DNA from: CAIKOD01 sp035505975 | Lineage (GTDB): Archaea > Halobacteriota > Methanomicrobia > Methanomicrobiales > Methanospirillaceae | Assembly: GCA_035505975.1 (NCBI GenBank) | Contig: DATJQJ010000025.1 | Location: 94,269-158,268, forward strand | Length of the DNA stretch: 64,000 bases | Direction of reading: 5' to 3' | In this document: in pieces, positions 1-9,091 of the stretch | Layout: each line of letters begins with the position of its first letter | How positions within the stretch are numbered: position 1 is the stretch's first letter | Made by a program: the position numbers and the translations under genes | Notes under the pieces: generated by a model | Databases searched by the model: none | Seen by the model: only the letters and a program-made list of their open reading frames with translations | Told to the model about the DNA's origin: nothing

Positions 1-594
1 AAGGTTGGAAAGATTGCCCAAAAATACTGGAAGGATATCAGATCGAGGAATAAAGAAGATATCTTCGGGCTCTGCGAGGAGCTGTACCGCTCCCAGATCA
101 TGGAGGAGGCATTTGTGGTTTCCAACTGGGTGCCGCACCTCAAAGACCGTTTTCAACCAGGGGACTTCGCTGTTTTTGAACGCTGGATTGATACCTATAT
201 CTCGAACTGGGCCATGTGCGACGGGTTTTGCAACCACACCATGGGGGACTTCATTATGGTGTTCCCTGAATTTATTGCAAATCTCAAGGGATGGACAAAA
301 TCAGAAAACCGGTGGGTGCGCCGCGCTTCCGCAGTATCACTGATAATTCCCGCCAAACGGGGACATTTTCTCGATAATGCGCTTGAAATAGCCGATCTTC
401 TCCTTACCGATGAAGACGACATGGTAAGGAAGGGATATGGCTGGCTGCTCAAGGAGGCGAGCAGGAAGCACGAAGATGCCGTCTTTCACTACATCCAAAA
501 AAACAAAAAAGAGATGCCAAGGACCGCGCTGCGATATGCGATCGAACTAATGCCAAAGGTACGCAGACAGGAAGCAATGAAAAAAGACTGGTGA
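1..594 (+). CDS. DNA alkylation repair protein (AlkD-like), 5' end outside window
   Basis: The reading frame is open from base 1, so the N-terminus lies outside the window; 197 residues remain. The family consists of HEAT-repeat DNA glycosylases that excise N3- and N7-alkylated purines. The visible part shows regularly spaced amphipathic helices and the family-like segments SNWVPHL, MGDFIMVF, ENRWVRRASAVS and DDMVRKGYGWLLKEAS near the C-terminus. The internal ATG at base 100 is not the start, because good family sequence (KYWKDIRSRNKEDIF) precedes it in frame. It converges on an AlkZ-like gene that starts the minus-strand block. Family assignment is firm; substrate is inferred. Confidence 0.85.
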   Translation, partial: KVGKIAQKYWKDIRSRNKEDIFGLCEELYRSQIMEEAFVVSNWVPHLKDRFQPGDFAVFERWIDTYISNWAMCDGFCNHTMGDFIMVFPEFIANLKGWTKSENRWVRRASAVSLIIPAKRGHFLDNALEIADLLLTDEDDMVRKGYGWLLKEASRKHEDAVFHYIQKNKKEMPRTALRYAIELMPKVRRQEAMKKDW

Positions 595-632
595 CATGAG
601 AGGAGGCCCCGAATAATTGTAACCCGGAAAGC

Positions 633-1718
633 TCATTGTAACATTTTATCCCCCTGTTGCAGGCCTTTTTGAAACTCTCCGAACCTGTTTGCCGCGTTGG
701 CAAAAGCACGACGTTCGTCGCCTGACAGGGGAACGAGCGGGTCAGGGACGGCGGCAACAGACCCTCCCGTAAACGCCCGTTTCCATGTCCCGACGACCTG
801 CCCGGCTGTCACCATGGTTCGCGCCATGACACCGTTTACAGGTGCCGGCATCATTCCACCGAGCCTTTCGAGATACATGGAACGGTCCCTGTAGCCGAGC
901 AGGTATTCGTCAAAGCCCGGAAGCAGGTACGCCACAGGCTGGTCTTTGGGGGTTGCAGGTTGATTGCCGGTGCGCCAAAACGTCTTTCCAAAGATGGTTT
1001 CCGTAATAAACTGCGATTTCACCGATTCGAGCGCATTCCGCGCATCCATGACCGGGAGTCCCGACCACCAGACAAAGTCCTGGAGTGTGGCCGGACCCCG
1101 GCTCATGAAATAACGCCGTGCGAGTTCCCCGGCCCCTCCAGAAGATCCTGATATTCCGCCTTTCGGGAGCCACTCATCGATCCGTGCAAATACAGGGTTA
1201 TTCCGGCGCATGCCAACCTGGCAGATAATTCCGTCAAGCGAGGCCCGTTGTAACATATAGGGAAACCGTTGTCCTTCCGTACTTACACTGTTTTCCTCGA
1301 GAAGAGCACGTAAAGCCCGGCGGTCCAATTGTCTCCCCCCCTGCAACGCATCTGACAATGCTCCGTTGCTCCTGTCGAGTGTCCCCGGATCGAGCCCGAG
1401 TTCCCGGTACCTGCGGGTGTTTCTCTTGATCACATACGGCGCTATGATCGCCAGCAGCCAGTGAATATCCCTGCCCGCAACAAAATGCAGCGTCCCTCGC
1501 AATGCCCATGTCCGCACGATAGCCCCGGTCCCGAGCGCCGCCTCGATATCAGCATCGCTACTCCCGGGAAGACGGAGACCAACCGACCACTTCGCACCGG
1601 TAAAGTCCTGGGCCTGGATGGCCCCCATGTAGGAAACCAATCCTTCAGGACTCGTTTGATTGGGTTTCTCCAACTGCTGACTGTAGAGCCGGTCAATGGC
1701 AATATCAGACATCTTCAT
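633..1718 (-). CDS. winged-helix DNA-binding protein, AlkZ/YcaQ-like (HTH_42)
   Basis: A 361-residue protein of the HTH_42 family, whose studied members (AlkZ, YcaQ) are DNA glycosylases that unhook interstrand crosslinks or remove alkylated bases. The QxQ catalytic motif of the AlkZ type is present (AIQAQDF, about residues 34-38), as is the conserved WALRGTLHFV segment. I chose ATG 1718 because GGGAG lies 8 bases upstream; ATG 1712 is possible. The longer open frame to 1763 would run further into the DUF1697 gene. The start overlaps the end of DUF1697 by 14 bases, so the two are probably cotranscribed. The protein faces an AlkD-like gene, which suggests a base-damage theme, but enzymatic activity is inferred only. 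Confidence 0.82.
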   Translation of the reverse strand: MKMSDIAIDRLYSQQLEKPNQTSPEGLVSYMGAIQAQDFTGAKWSVGLRLPGSSDADIEAALGTGAIVRTWALRGTLHFVAGRDIHWLLAIIAPYVIKRNTRRYRELGLDPGTLDRSNGALSDALQGGRQLDRRALRALLEENSVSTEGQRFPYMLQRASLDGIICQVGMRRNNPVFARIDEWLPKGGISGSSGGAGELARRYFMSRGPATLQDFVWWSGLPVMDARNALESVKSQFITETIFGKTFWRTGNQPATPKDQPVAYLLPGFDEYLLGYRDRSMYLERLGGMMPAPVNGVMARTMVTAGQVVGTWKRAFTGGSVAAVPDPLVPLSGDERRAFANAANRFGEFQKGLQQGDKMLQ

Positions 1719-2283
1719 CCTCGCTACTCCCAGCAGGGCTTTTTTTTCCTGCCATTTCCTCAAGCATAATCACAGTCTTCCAGTTCCGGGTAGTCGCTGC
1801 AACCCCCAGTTTCTTTTCAAGGAATGTGTTTGAAAATTTCGTCCTCCCATAGCCATCCGGGCAGAAGAGATAAACCTCCCTTCCAATAACCTTCACTTTG
1901 TCGACCTGGTCTTTTATTCCATTTACTCCGGTCACCGCATCGATCGGAGGAAAGGCCGAGAGGAATGTAACATGCAGCCTCGTGATGTCGGGTGATACAC
2001 CTTCGGAAAAAGGATTATTTCTGATAATCTCCCGGAAGTCGTTGTCGTTTCGGAGGATTACCAAAACCTGGAAACCTACCGTCCTGCTGATATGCTCCTC
2101 GAGCATGCGCGATAACTTCCCGGGGTCGGCCAATGGGTAATCGAACAGGATATTGCCGCTCCTTTTGTAGGTGCGAACATTGTTCAGGCCCATGGACCGG
2201 TAAAGAGAGACCAGGTCATCCATCGCCACCGTTTTCGATGACCCGACGTTTATCCCCCTTAGTAAGGAAATGATGGTATGCAT
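1705..2283 (-). CDS. DUF1697 domain-containing protein
   Basis: 192 residues covering the whole DUF1697 family length. The signature N-terminus HTIISLLRGINVG is present, followed by MDDLVSLYRSMGLNNVRTY and SGNILFDYP, all typical of this family. No function is established for the family; a DNA- or nucleotide-related role has been suggested only from fold. Its 3' end overlaps the start of the AlkZ-like gene, so the two form a likely operon on the minus strand. Confidence 0.85.
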   Translation of the reverse strand: MHTIISLLRGINVGSSKTVAMDDLVSLYRSMGLNNVRTYKRSGNILFDYPLADPGKLSRMLEEHISRTVGFQVLVILRNDNDFREIIRNNPFSEGVSPDITRLHVTFLSAFPPIDAVTGVNGIKDQVDKVKVIGREVYLFCPDGYGRTKFSNTFLEKKLGVAATTRNWKTVIMLEEMAGKKSPAGSSEDEDV

Positions 2284-2376
2284 GGTATTACCTGATGGTT
2301 TCTTATCGAGAAATAATAAGTCACCGGAAATCGGAGGGCGCCAGGTCAGGGCTTCCCGTTATTCGCGATACTGGTG

Positions 2377-2849
2377 TTATTCACCGGTGTAGGCCTTTTC
2401 GAGGAGTTTGATCTCGATTTTTCCCATTTTCAACATTGCCTTCATCACACGCTCGGACCTGGCAGGGTCCGGGTCGTTCAGCATATCGACGAGGCCTGCC
2501 GGGACGATCTGCCAGGAGATGCCGTATTTGTCTTTTAACCAGCCGCAGGGTTGTTGTTCCCCGCCCTCGGAAAGGGTTGTCCACAACCGGTTCACCTCTT
2601 CCTGCGTTGTGCAATTGACGACAAACGAGATCGCCTGCGAGAATGCAAAGACCGGTCCGCCATTGAGGGCAGCAAATTCCTGGCCCTCGATGAGGAAGTT
2701 GATCGTCATCACTGTGCCTCGGGTCCGGGACCGGCCTGACCGTACCGGACGGTACGCACAATCTTCGAGTTTTTGAAAACCGAAATGTAATACCTCACCG
2801 CTTCTTCAGCCTGGTAGTCGAACCACAGGAAGGGAGTAATTTTCTGCAT
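2377..2849 (-). pseudogene. VOC/PhnB-like (3-demethylubiquinone methyltransferase-like) protein, frameshifted
   Basis: Two adjacent minus-strand frames make one PhnB-like VOC protein. The first runs from ATG 2849 (MQKITPFLWFDYQAEEAV, then FKNSKIVRTVRYGQAGPGPE) and stops after GPGPEAQ. The second continues as TVMTINFLIEGQEFAALNGG through to KIEIKLLEKAYTGE. Family members read GPGPEGTVMTINFLIEG without interruption, so one base (a G, near 2717-2720) is missing between the two parts. Either the gene is inactivated or this is a sequencing error; with the G restored the product is about 157 residues, full length for the family. Several other VOC proteins are in the window (21730 and 39594), so loss could be tolerated. 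Confidence 0.8.
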
Positions 2850-3464
2850 ACGCTCCTGACTCCCTCATGGTATTAAAACCTGATTACAGGATTCCGATAT
2901 CAGCCGCCTTCGGTCCCTTATCGGGTGCTTCCACACCGCTGACAGGAGACTAACAAAATCAGGAGCCCGCCTTACGGAACCGGCATACATTATAGATGGA
3001 GGTCGGCAGCCCGGGAATTCGGGGAAGCCCGGTCTCCTTGTAAAAAGATGGAAAAATCTGCTGATTCACGTCGAATATTCTCCCCGGTGGCCCGGACGCC
3101 TGATGAAGAGATACCAAAAAAACCGGGATTAACCGGTACATTATCGTGGTGCAGTTCATCAGGGCGACACCGATCCCGGCAGGGGAAATAAAGGAAACCG
3201 GGGTGCGGTTGCTCAACCAGGCCGATTCCCAGCACCGATCATATGATTTCACCATCAGGACAGAGTCCGTCATCGGCCGAACTTTTTTTTCTGAATAAAA
3301 CCTGATTAAAATCAGGATATTCCCGGTCCTGCAGGATTTTTATCGCATTAATCACGTACCAGGGCAGGAACGGGCATTACCGGATGAGTTCACCAGGGGA
3401 ATTTCCTGATCCTGGCCCGGGCAGTCGACTCGTGCTTTCTTTTCGGTTTCTCCGGAAATTCTTA
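2850..3464. other. intergenic stretch with no supported gene
   Basis: About 615 bases between the broken VOC gene and the SDR gene. Two overlapping minus-strand open frames (about 104 and 81 codons) exist, but neither resembles a protein family I know, and neither has a convincing ribosome-binding site. The stretch may be remnant coding sequence. Confidence 0.4.
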
Positions 3465-4205
3465 TTATGAACGTTTTGCCATCCAGTCATGGGAAAAGAC
3501 CTCCGCTTCGCCGCTCCGGATACCATCGACGATTCTCGCCGCAACAAATTCAGCGGAATCCGCGGGATACGGCCCGGAAGGTTCAATTCCTTCTCCCATG
3601 ACCGGGATCGCCAGGATCGTGTTCTTTTCGAATTCTGTCCGGGTAATATAGGGATAGACTACGGAGACGACGATATGGTCCTTTTCGAGTTCCTGGCGGG
3701 CTGCAAGGCTTATACCGGCAAGGGCTTTCTTTGACGAAGAATAAGGACCCATTCCCGGTAAATCCATCAGGGCTGTGCCCGAGCTTACGTTGATGATCGT
3801 CCCGCCACCCTGTTTCCGCATGACCGGAATGACCTGCTGCATGGCGACGACCGGCCCGATGACATTCAATTCGTAAATATATCGGAGGATTTCGATATCG
3901 ATCATCTCCACGGGAGCATCATATCCCCTTCCGGCGTTGTTGACGAGGATGTCGATCCTCCTGTAATATTGCATGGCATCGGTCACCATTCTCCTGATTT
4001 CCGTGATCTTTGTCATATCGGCAGGAAACGCCCTGGAACCGGGTAGTTCCCGGGAAAGTCTCTCGAGGGCTTCCCGTGTCCGAGAGACCAGAGCCACGTT
4101 GACTCCCTCATCTGAGAGGAGCCGGGCTGTCGCCCGACCTATTCCCGATGAAGCTCCCGTTACGATCGCGACTTTTCCTGACAGGCCCGAAGAACTGGTA
4201 TTCAT
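3465..4205 (-). CDS. short-chain dehydrogenase/reductase (SDR family)
   Basis: A 246-residue classical SDR, the usual length. In order: NAD(P)-binding TGASSGIG (residues about 16-23), the cofactor-loop ALVSRTREAL (the Arg after the second strand suggests NADP), the NNAG motif (about 91-94), catalytic Ser in INVSSG, and catalytic Tyr/Lys in YSSSK. The C-terminal substrate loop (YPYITRTEFEKN) is typical. Substrate cannot be read from sequence. The gene stands alone on the minus strand and is divergent from the SIMPL gene. Confidence 0.9.
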   Translation of the reverse strand: MNTSSSGLSGKVAIVTGASSGIGRATARLLSDEGVNVALVSRTREALERLSRELPGSRAFPADMTKITEIRRMVTDAMQYYRRIDILVNNAGRGYDAPVEMIDIEILRYIYELNVIGPVVAMQQVIPVMRKQGGGTIINVSSGTALMDLPGMGPYSSSKKALAGISLAARQELEKDHIVVSVVYPYITRTEFEKNTILAIPVMGEGIEPSGPYPADSAEFVAARIVDGIRSGEAEVFSHDWMAKRS

Positions 4206-4397
4206 GGTGCTTGCACACTATCCTGCCCAATACGGTTACGGCGACTATGTAGTATCCGGCTGAATAATAAAGGTAATGCGACGATACAGAAAATGAATCG
4301 TTGGATTATTAGTTCACCCGACCTGAAGAGACTGATACCAATGGTCGTGTTCGTTCCTTTAAACTCATCAGTTGGTCAGATTGGATAGGATGAGATA

Positions 4398-4506
4398 ACC
4401 TGATTGAATCCATGGCAGGGTTTATCTGGAATCAATTCAGCCGGTTCCGTGCGATCTCTGTCGCAACCGGGTCGCCAAAGCGGCGGGACTGAGCCCCCGG
4501 GTGTCA
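4398..4506 (-). repeat. intergenic repeat family A, copy 1 (degenerate)
   Basis: Read on the minus strand this starts CTGACACCCGGGGGCTCAG and carries GCCGCTTTGGCGACCCGG, TTGCGACAG and GCACGGAACCGGCTGAATT. These line up with copies at 52253 (+), 58394 (-) and 62767 (+). The CCGGG/CCCGG outer stem is kept. The second hairpin found in the other three copies is not seen here, so this copy is truncated or decayed. It lies between two divergent genes, so it is not an obvious terminator here. Confidence 0.65.
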
Positions 4507-4726
4507 GATTATCTTAATTCCATCGACAGTCGACAGAAATAACGAACAGCCGCAAGAGAAAAAGGCGATGTGAAATAGTATGCCCGACAGCCTCTTTTTT
4601 ACCACATTGTCGCCCGGAACCTCCACACCAATCCGGTAGCCCTGCATTCCCAGACGATGACTTCGAAATCTTTCGCAGTCAAGGCAACCCTTAACCGGAC
4701 CCGCGGCAGAATATCTGGTGTTAATC

Positions 4727-5455
4727 ATGAAGCAGATCAGATACATCGTCATCGCACTTGCGATCCTTGCGGCAATCGCCGTGACCGGGACCGTATGTGC
4801 GGCCGACACCGTCAGTACCGACCGCACGATAACAGCAATGGGAACCGGATCGGTGATCGGGACTCCGGACCGTGCCCAGATCTCCCTTGCCGTAGAGACC
4901 GAGGACGCCGATGTGAAAGCTGCCCAGGAAGAGAACGCTGTGACCATGACAAAAGTGATGGATGCACTCACAGCTGCCGGGATCCCAAAAGACGGACTGA
5001 AAACCACGGGATACAATATTTACCCGGTCTACGACGATACAAAGTTCCCTGGGGGACAGAAGATCAAGGCATACCATGTCTCGAATACCCTGACCGTGAC
5101 CCTTCACGACGTAAACCAGACGGGTGTTGTGATCGATATCGGCGTAGCGAACGGCATCAACCAGGCGAATTCAATCCAGTTCCTCCTCTCGGAAGAACAG
5201 GCCCAGGTACTCAGGAACGAGGCGCTTAAAGTAGCCACCACCAATGCTGCCGCCAATGCACAGACCGTAGCAGATGTACTTGGCGTCAGGATCACTGGGG
5301 TGAAGACCGTTGACATCGGGAGCCAGTACACGCCGGTACTATTCCAGAATTATGCGGTCCCGATGGCTGCAGACGTGTCACGATCCACGACCCCGATCCA
5401 GGCCGGGGACATCACCGTGTCGGCGACCGTTACGGTGACATACCTGATCGTTTGA
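4727..5455 (+). CDS. SIMPL domain-containing protein (DUF541), secreted or membrane-anchored
   Basis: 242 residues. An N-terminal hydrophobic signal (IRYIVIALAILAAIAVTGTVCA) is followed by a SIMPL/DUF541 domain (BP26-like fold): TITAMGTGSVIGTPDRAQIS, then VMDALTAAGIPKDGLKTTGYNIYP and the C-terminal ITVSATVTVTYLI strand. ATG 4727 is preferred over the in-frame GTG 4718 because it places Lys/Arg directly before the hydrophobic core. SIMPL proteins are extracytoplasmic with no settled biochemical function. The gene appears monocistronic. Confidence 0.88.
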   Translation: MKQIRYIVIALAILAAIAVTGTVCAADTVSTDRTITAMGTGSVIGTPDRAQISLAVETEDADVKAAQEENAVTMTKVMDALTAAGIPKDGLKTTGYNIYPVYDDTKFPGGQKIKAYHVSNTLTVTLHDVNQTGVVIDIGVANGINQANSIQFLLSEEQAQVLRNEALKVATTNAAANAQTVADVLGVRITGVKTVDIGSQYTPVLFQNYAVPMAADVSRSTTPIQAGDITVSATVTVTYLIV

Positions 5456-5555
5456 TGGGTTCATCATTTTTTGCCATTCCTCCTTCATTTTTCCATGAAA
5501 ACCGGGACCCGGACAGAACCGGGTGCAGCTGCCCTGAAAATTACCATTCCAGAGA

Positions 5556-5579
5556 CCCGGGGGGGTTTTCTTCCCCGGG
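5556..5579 (+). terminator. GC-rich hairpin downstream of the SIMPL gene
   Basis: CCCGGGG (5556-5562) and CCCCGGG (5573-5579) are exact complements around a T-rich loop, followed by an A6T5 run. It lies about 100 bases after the SIMPL stop and about 80 before the next start. It could aid termination or shield the next gene; there is no direct proof. Confidence 0.35.
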
Positions 5580-5656
5580 AAAAAATTTTTCATCAGGGAT
5601 GGATATACGAGGTTACCGGGAAAATTCCCCTGGACCTGCCAGCCAGAGGTTCGTTC

Positions 5657-6001
5657 ATGCCTTACTATTCAGAAGCCGAATCAGCTGATCTCAGGTTGAA
5701 AATCGAGGAGATTGTCCTGGAATGGCCAGGTGTTGTGAAGAAAATGCTTTTCGGTTCTCCGGCATATGCCTTCGGAAAAACGTATTTTGCAATGCTTGTG
5801 ACCGGAGGGATCATCCTGACCAGGCTCGATGACGAGGAAAAGGCCTGGCTGCTCGGAGATCCTCATGCGGGATATTTTGAAGGGCACGGGCGGAAGATGA
5901 CAAAATGGATTCATATCCGCATCCTTTCCTTGTCGGACGTCGATCGATATCTCCCATGTCTTCGATCGAGCTATGAAAACGCCCGCGATGAGAAGAAGTA
6001 G
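5657..6001 (+). CDS. TfoX/Sxy N-terminal-domain-like protein
   Basis: 114 residues. The pattern RLKIEEIVLEWPGVVKKMLF, AYAFGKTYFAML, LTRLDDEEKAWLL and GYFEGHGRKMTKWIHI matches the single-domain TfoX_N family, which is related in fold to MmcQ/YjbR. Members of this short type are widespread and uncharacterised; the competence role of the long TfoX does not transfer. ATG 5657 is preceded by AGAGGT. The longer open frame back to 5471 has no family similarity and spans the hairpin at 5556, so I excluded it. Confidence 0.75.
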   Translation: MPYYSEAESADLRLKIEEIVLEWPGVVKKMLFGSPAYAFGKTYFAMLVTGGIILTRLDDEEKAWLLGDPHAGYFEGHGRKMTKWIHIRILSLSDVDRYLPCLRSSYENARDEKK

Positions 6002-6073
6002 CTCCAAAGATGCCGGGGTTCCCGCATCAACGCGGTTTTATGACATCAGGGATGATATCAGTGATCGGGAATT

Positions 6074-6454
6074 ATGAGCATTTGCCCCGGGTGCCACCTG
6101 GAACTGCCCGATCGTCATCTCGATCCGCCCGACCGGTTTTCAGCGTCGGGTGAATGCTGGCAACTCTTTGGCCATCTCTCATGTTATACCGTATCGAAAC
6201 AGGATCCAGAGTTCATCCACCAGCATGCGGTCGACACCTATGAAGCCCAGCATGCCGGGCAAAGGACCAGGAGCATTACTGTGGCTTTCGGACTCTTTGG
6301 GTTGTACCTTGCTCTGGAAAAGGGATTTACCGGCAGACAGGTGCAGACAGCCCATATGAAACTGGCAAGGATACGGAAAAACTGGCCACGGCCCGACCTT
6401 CCGGCCGTCCCGGCCCGGGTCACCGTTCTTGACGTTTTGCAGGGGCAGGCCTGA
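6074..6454 (+). CDS. DUF5946 family protein
   Basis: 126 residues. It begins with a zinc-ribbon-like ICPGCHLELP, then GECWQLFGHLSCYTV and IHQHAVDTYEAQHAG, and later SITVAFGLFGLYLALEKG and RQVQTAHMKLAR. This order of motifs is that of DUF5946. Residues C4, C7 and several His could bind a metal, which is inference. Function is unknown. Confidence 0.75.
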   Translation: MSICPGCHLELPDRHLDPPDRFSASGECWQLFGHLSCYTVSKQDPEFIHQHAVDTYEAQHAGQRTRSITVAFGLFGLYLALEKGFTGRQVQTAHMKLARIRKNWPRPDLPAVPARVTVLDVLQGQA

Positions 6455-6556
6455 TTTTTCTTCCACCGCGGTTACCTGACCTTCTGGTTTAAGTTCCTTC
6501 TCGGCGATGCGCATATCTTCCTTAAAATCCAAAATAATTCTTAGGGGGTTGCGGAT

Positions 6557-7009
6557 ATGACGGAATTTATTATCAAACGGGTGGGAGACGAGACGTTCCC
6601 GGATTTCCTGTTCCTGCTCGAACAACTCGCGGAGTACGAACACCTCGATCCTCCGGATGCGGGCGCCCGGGTGCGGCTCAAGGCCGATATAGCAGGAAAT
6701 CCCCCGAAATTCGAGGGCTATCTGGGGATCTCTGGCGACGAACCGGTCGGTTACGTAACTTTTTACTTTACCTATTCTACATTTCTGGCCCGGTCTACCC
6801 TGTTCCTGGAGGATATCTTCGTTCTCGGGCGACACCGGGGCAATGGTTTCGGAAAGCGTCTATTAGAATTCTGCCGGGACGAGGCCCTGGCAAGGGGATG
6901 CGGAAGGATAGACTGGATGGTCCTTGCATGGAACGACCCGGCTGTCCGGTTTTACGAATCGATCGGTGCGACCCGGCTTGGCTGGCATGTTTACCGCCTG
7001 GAACTCTGA
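6557..7009 (+). CDS. GNAT family N-acetyltransferase (SSAT-like)
   Basis: 150 residues, a complete single GNAT domain. The acetyl-CoA pyrophosphate-binding loop is RHRGNGFGKRLL (RxxGxG, about residues 94-105), preceded by STLFLEDIFVLG, a strand and turn typical of diamine/spermidine N-acetyltransferase-like members. The C-terminal WMVLAWNDPAVRFYESIGA motif B is well kept. The acceptor could be a polyamine or amino acid; sequence alone does not decide. The gene stands alone. Confidence 0.88.
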   Translation: MTEFIIKRVGDETFPDFLFLLEQLAEYEHLDPPDAGARVRLKADIAGNPPKFEGYLGISGDEPVGYVTFYFTYSTFLARSTLFLEDIFVLGRHRGNGFGKRLLEFCRDEALARGCGRIDWMVLAWNDPAVRFYESIGATRLGWHVYRLEL

Positions 7010-7188
7010 CAGGTACACTGTTGACAGAAGGAAAAAGACACCTGTCCCCTCCTGGCACTTCCTCTTCATTGTGCCGGATATGGTACAATAATATCATTCC
7101 CATTGAAAAAATTGGAGCGGGATCCCACCATTTGAAAAGGATAGTCTAACCTGAACCGCACGTGACAAGAATGAATATCCTGTCAAAA

Positions 7189-7196
7189 TTTATAAG
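7189..7196 (+). promoter_or_regulatory. TATA-like box ahead of the DUF6790-like gene
   Basis: TTTATAAG lies with its centre about 23 bases before ATG 7215 and 32 before ATG 7224. That spacing is expected for a leaderless or nearly leaderless archaeal transcript. There is no Shine-Dalgarno-like sequence at the start, which agrees. Confidence 0.5.
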
Positions 7197-7214
7197 TTCA
7201 GGTTGAAGCCTTAA

Positions 7215-7736
7215 ATGAGAAACATGGCTACCGGGAAAGAAGATCCGAAAATAGCATCGTTCCTTTTCTCTGCGTCACTGGTCGTGACGCTGGCCGGTAT
7301 TTTTATCGCTATCTACTATCTGTTCGTCGATGCCGGGCTCGCGTACCGCATAGCCGCGGGAGTACTGGTCGGGGTTGTCGGGATTATCAGTTTCGTCAGG
7401 CATTCGGTTTTTTACCGTTCAGACCAGGCAAGGATGGGATGGCAACAGGACCACCCGGAATTCCAGCTTGAGGTCGGTTACGCAAACCTCGCGATAGGCA
7501 TCGTTGCTTTGTTTGCGGCTGGCCTGAACTGGGGGCCGCTCGCATGCGGGATGATGCTGCTTACCTATGGGATTTACCTTCTCTGTGCACTGTTCCTTCA
7601 CCTTTACGAAGCCCTCCATGCCAAAGATATCCGGACACGGGCCACGAAGAGCGTTATCAACACAGGGATATTTGTCATCGTATTACTGGTATTTGCGGGG
7701 CTGGCCTTGTCAGCTGCGCATACGGTGCATTTTTAA
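7215..7736 (+). CDS. four-helix membrane protein, DUF6790-like
   Basis: 173 residues with four clear membrane segments: about 14-38 (FLFSASLVVTLAGIFIAIYY), 43-65, 92-130 and 148-168. A soluble loop carries the conserved-looking FYRSDQARMGW and HPEFQLEVGYANLAIGI. The pattern resembles the DUF6790 family of archaeal and bacterial membrane proteins, which has no known function. ATG 7224 (MATGKED) is an alternative start. Single gene. Confidence 0.65.
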   Translation: MRNMATGKEDPKIASFLFSASLVVTLAGIFIAIYYLFVDAGLAYRIAAGVLVGVVGIISFVRHSVFYRSDQARMGWQQDHPEFQLEVGYANLAIGIVALFAAGLNWGPLACGMMLLTYGIYLLCALFLHLYEALHAKDIRTRATKSVINTGIFVIVLLVFAGLALSAAHTVHF

Positions 7737-7966
7737 TGAGGGCAAGGACTCGGCCGGACTAAATTTTTCGTTAGGGCAGACAAATAGAGTATACGGAATA
7801 AATAGGTACCTGGCAACCGGTCTGCCCGTGTTGCATTTGAAAGCATAATGCGTAGGTCATGGACAAACAGGAGGCTTGGCATATATTACCCGGAATGAGT
7901 CGTGCAGATGATGAATTCGACCCCGGGCATACCGTTTAGGAAAATTCAAAACCTGAGGAATATACT

Positions 7967-8611
7967 TTGGACGACCACCTTAAGGAATACGCAGATAAAT
8001 ACGAGCGATGGCGGGAAAAGGGAGATTTCACTTATTCCTCGAAGATAATCCCGGTGCAGGAATCGTTCGCTGCCAGCCAGTGGGTCCTGCCCACCAGGCA
8101 GGTCCTGCAGATCCTGGAAAACGCAAAATCGTTTGCACTGACCGATTGCCGCTGCAGGGCACACTACGGCAGGTGCGACAAGCCGAGGGACGTCTGTTTC
8201 TTAATCGACGAATACAGCGACAAAGCCGTTCAAAAAAACAGGGCGCGAAGGATCTCCCTGCCTGATGCAGAGGAGGTATTACGCAAAGCCGATAGACACG
8301 GTCTCGTCCACCTGACGCTCTACATGCCCGGGCACCGCATATACGCCCTCTGCAGCTGCTGTTCATGCTGTTGTCACGATCTCCGGCTACTGAAAGAGTT
8401 CGACCGCAGGGACCTGGTAACGCGGTCTGATTACATCGCCGTAACCGACCTCGAGCGCTGTACAGAATGCGGGAAATGTGTCGACCGCTGCATGTTCGAG
8501 GCCAGAAAGCTTCAAAACGGGATCTTCTCGTACGATCCCGGTGCCTGCCTCGGCTGCGGACTCTGCGTATCGGTCTGCCCGGCAGAAGCAACGGAGATGC
8601 GGCGGCGATAG
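7967..8611 (+). CDS. 4Fe-4S binding protein with two C-terminal ferredoxin clusters and a CSCCSCCC motif
   Basis: 214 residues. The C-terminus holds two ferredoxin motifs, CTECGKCVDRC (about 165-175) and CLGCGLCVSVC (about 194-204), each with a distant fourth Cys arrangement for 4Fe-4S clusters. The N-terminal half has DCRCRAHYGRCDKP with three cysteines, and the centre has LCSCCSCCCHDLR. The start is a TTG at 7967, chosen because TGAGG lies 6 bases upstream and no ATG fits. It probably shuttles electrons in the cytoplasm; the Cys-rich centre may hold a further metal site. No partner gene is adjacent. Confidence 0.8.
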   Translation: MDDHLKEYADKYERWREKGDFTYSSKIIPVQESFAASQWVLPTRQVLQILENAKSFALTDCRCRAHYGRCDKPRDVCFLIDEYSDKAVQKNRARRISLPDAEEVLRKADRHGLVHLTLYMPGHRIYALCSCCSCCCHDLRLLKEFDRRDLVTRSDYIAVTDLERCTECGKCVDRCMFEARKLQNGIFSYDPGACLGCGLCVSVCPAEATEMRRR

Positions 8612-9091
8612 CATTATGTCCTTATTGCCGGGGAGCGGGCCCAAGCCCTGTTCTTTGCCTTGTGAGCACTCTTGCCGGCTGAATAAAAGAGAGCGGGTTC
8701 AATTCATGTCCCAAGTATTGGAGAGACCGCTGGATGCGGCCTAGCCGGGACGTTCAGGATCTACACGAAGATTCAGGCTCCTTATTATCGTTGTATTGTA
8801 TCCTGGATAATTAAAGGAGTGTCCAGGCTGCATTTCGGTGTCCCACCAATTCATGGACGGGGCATTTTAATTCTTACATGATTCCCGGGCTACAGTTCAG
8901 GAGCGGTTGTCCCTGTACCGCTTTTGGCAGTTACCGGTACTCTCGACCAGGGTCTATTCATGGTCGTCGGCTGTCATATGTTCCAGCAGTGACTGGAACA
9001 GTTATCACAGCTATCTCATTGGCAGGACAAGGGACCCTCGGCCGGATACCATTAACCCACCGTTGGACATAACCTATTCCCGGAGGATACC
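8612..9091. other. intergenic stretch, nothing recognised
   Basis: 480 bases between the Fe-S protein and the flavin reductase. The open frames here are short and without family resemblance. I see no RNA gene and no copy of repeat A or B. Confidence 0.4.

Noticed and set aside
2959..3273. A 104-codon minus-strand open frame
   Set aside because: No family resemblance, no ribosome-binding site, and a second frame overlaps it; treated as non-coding.
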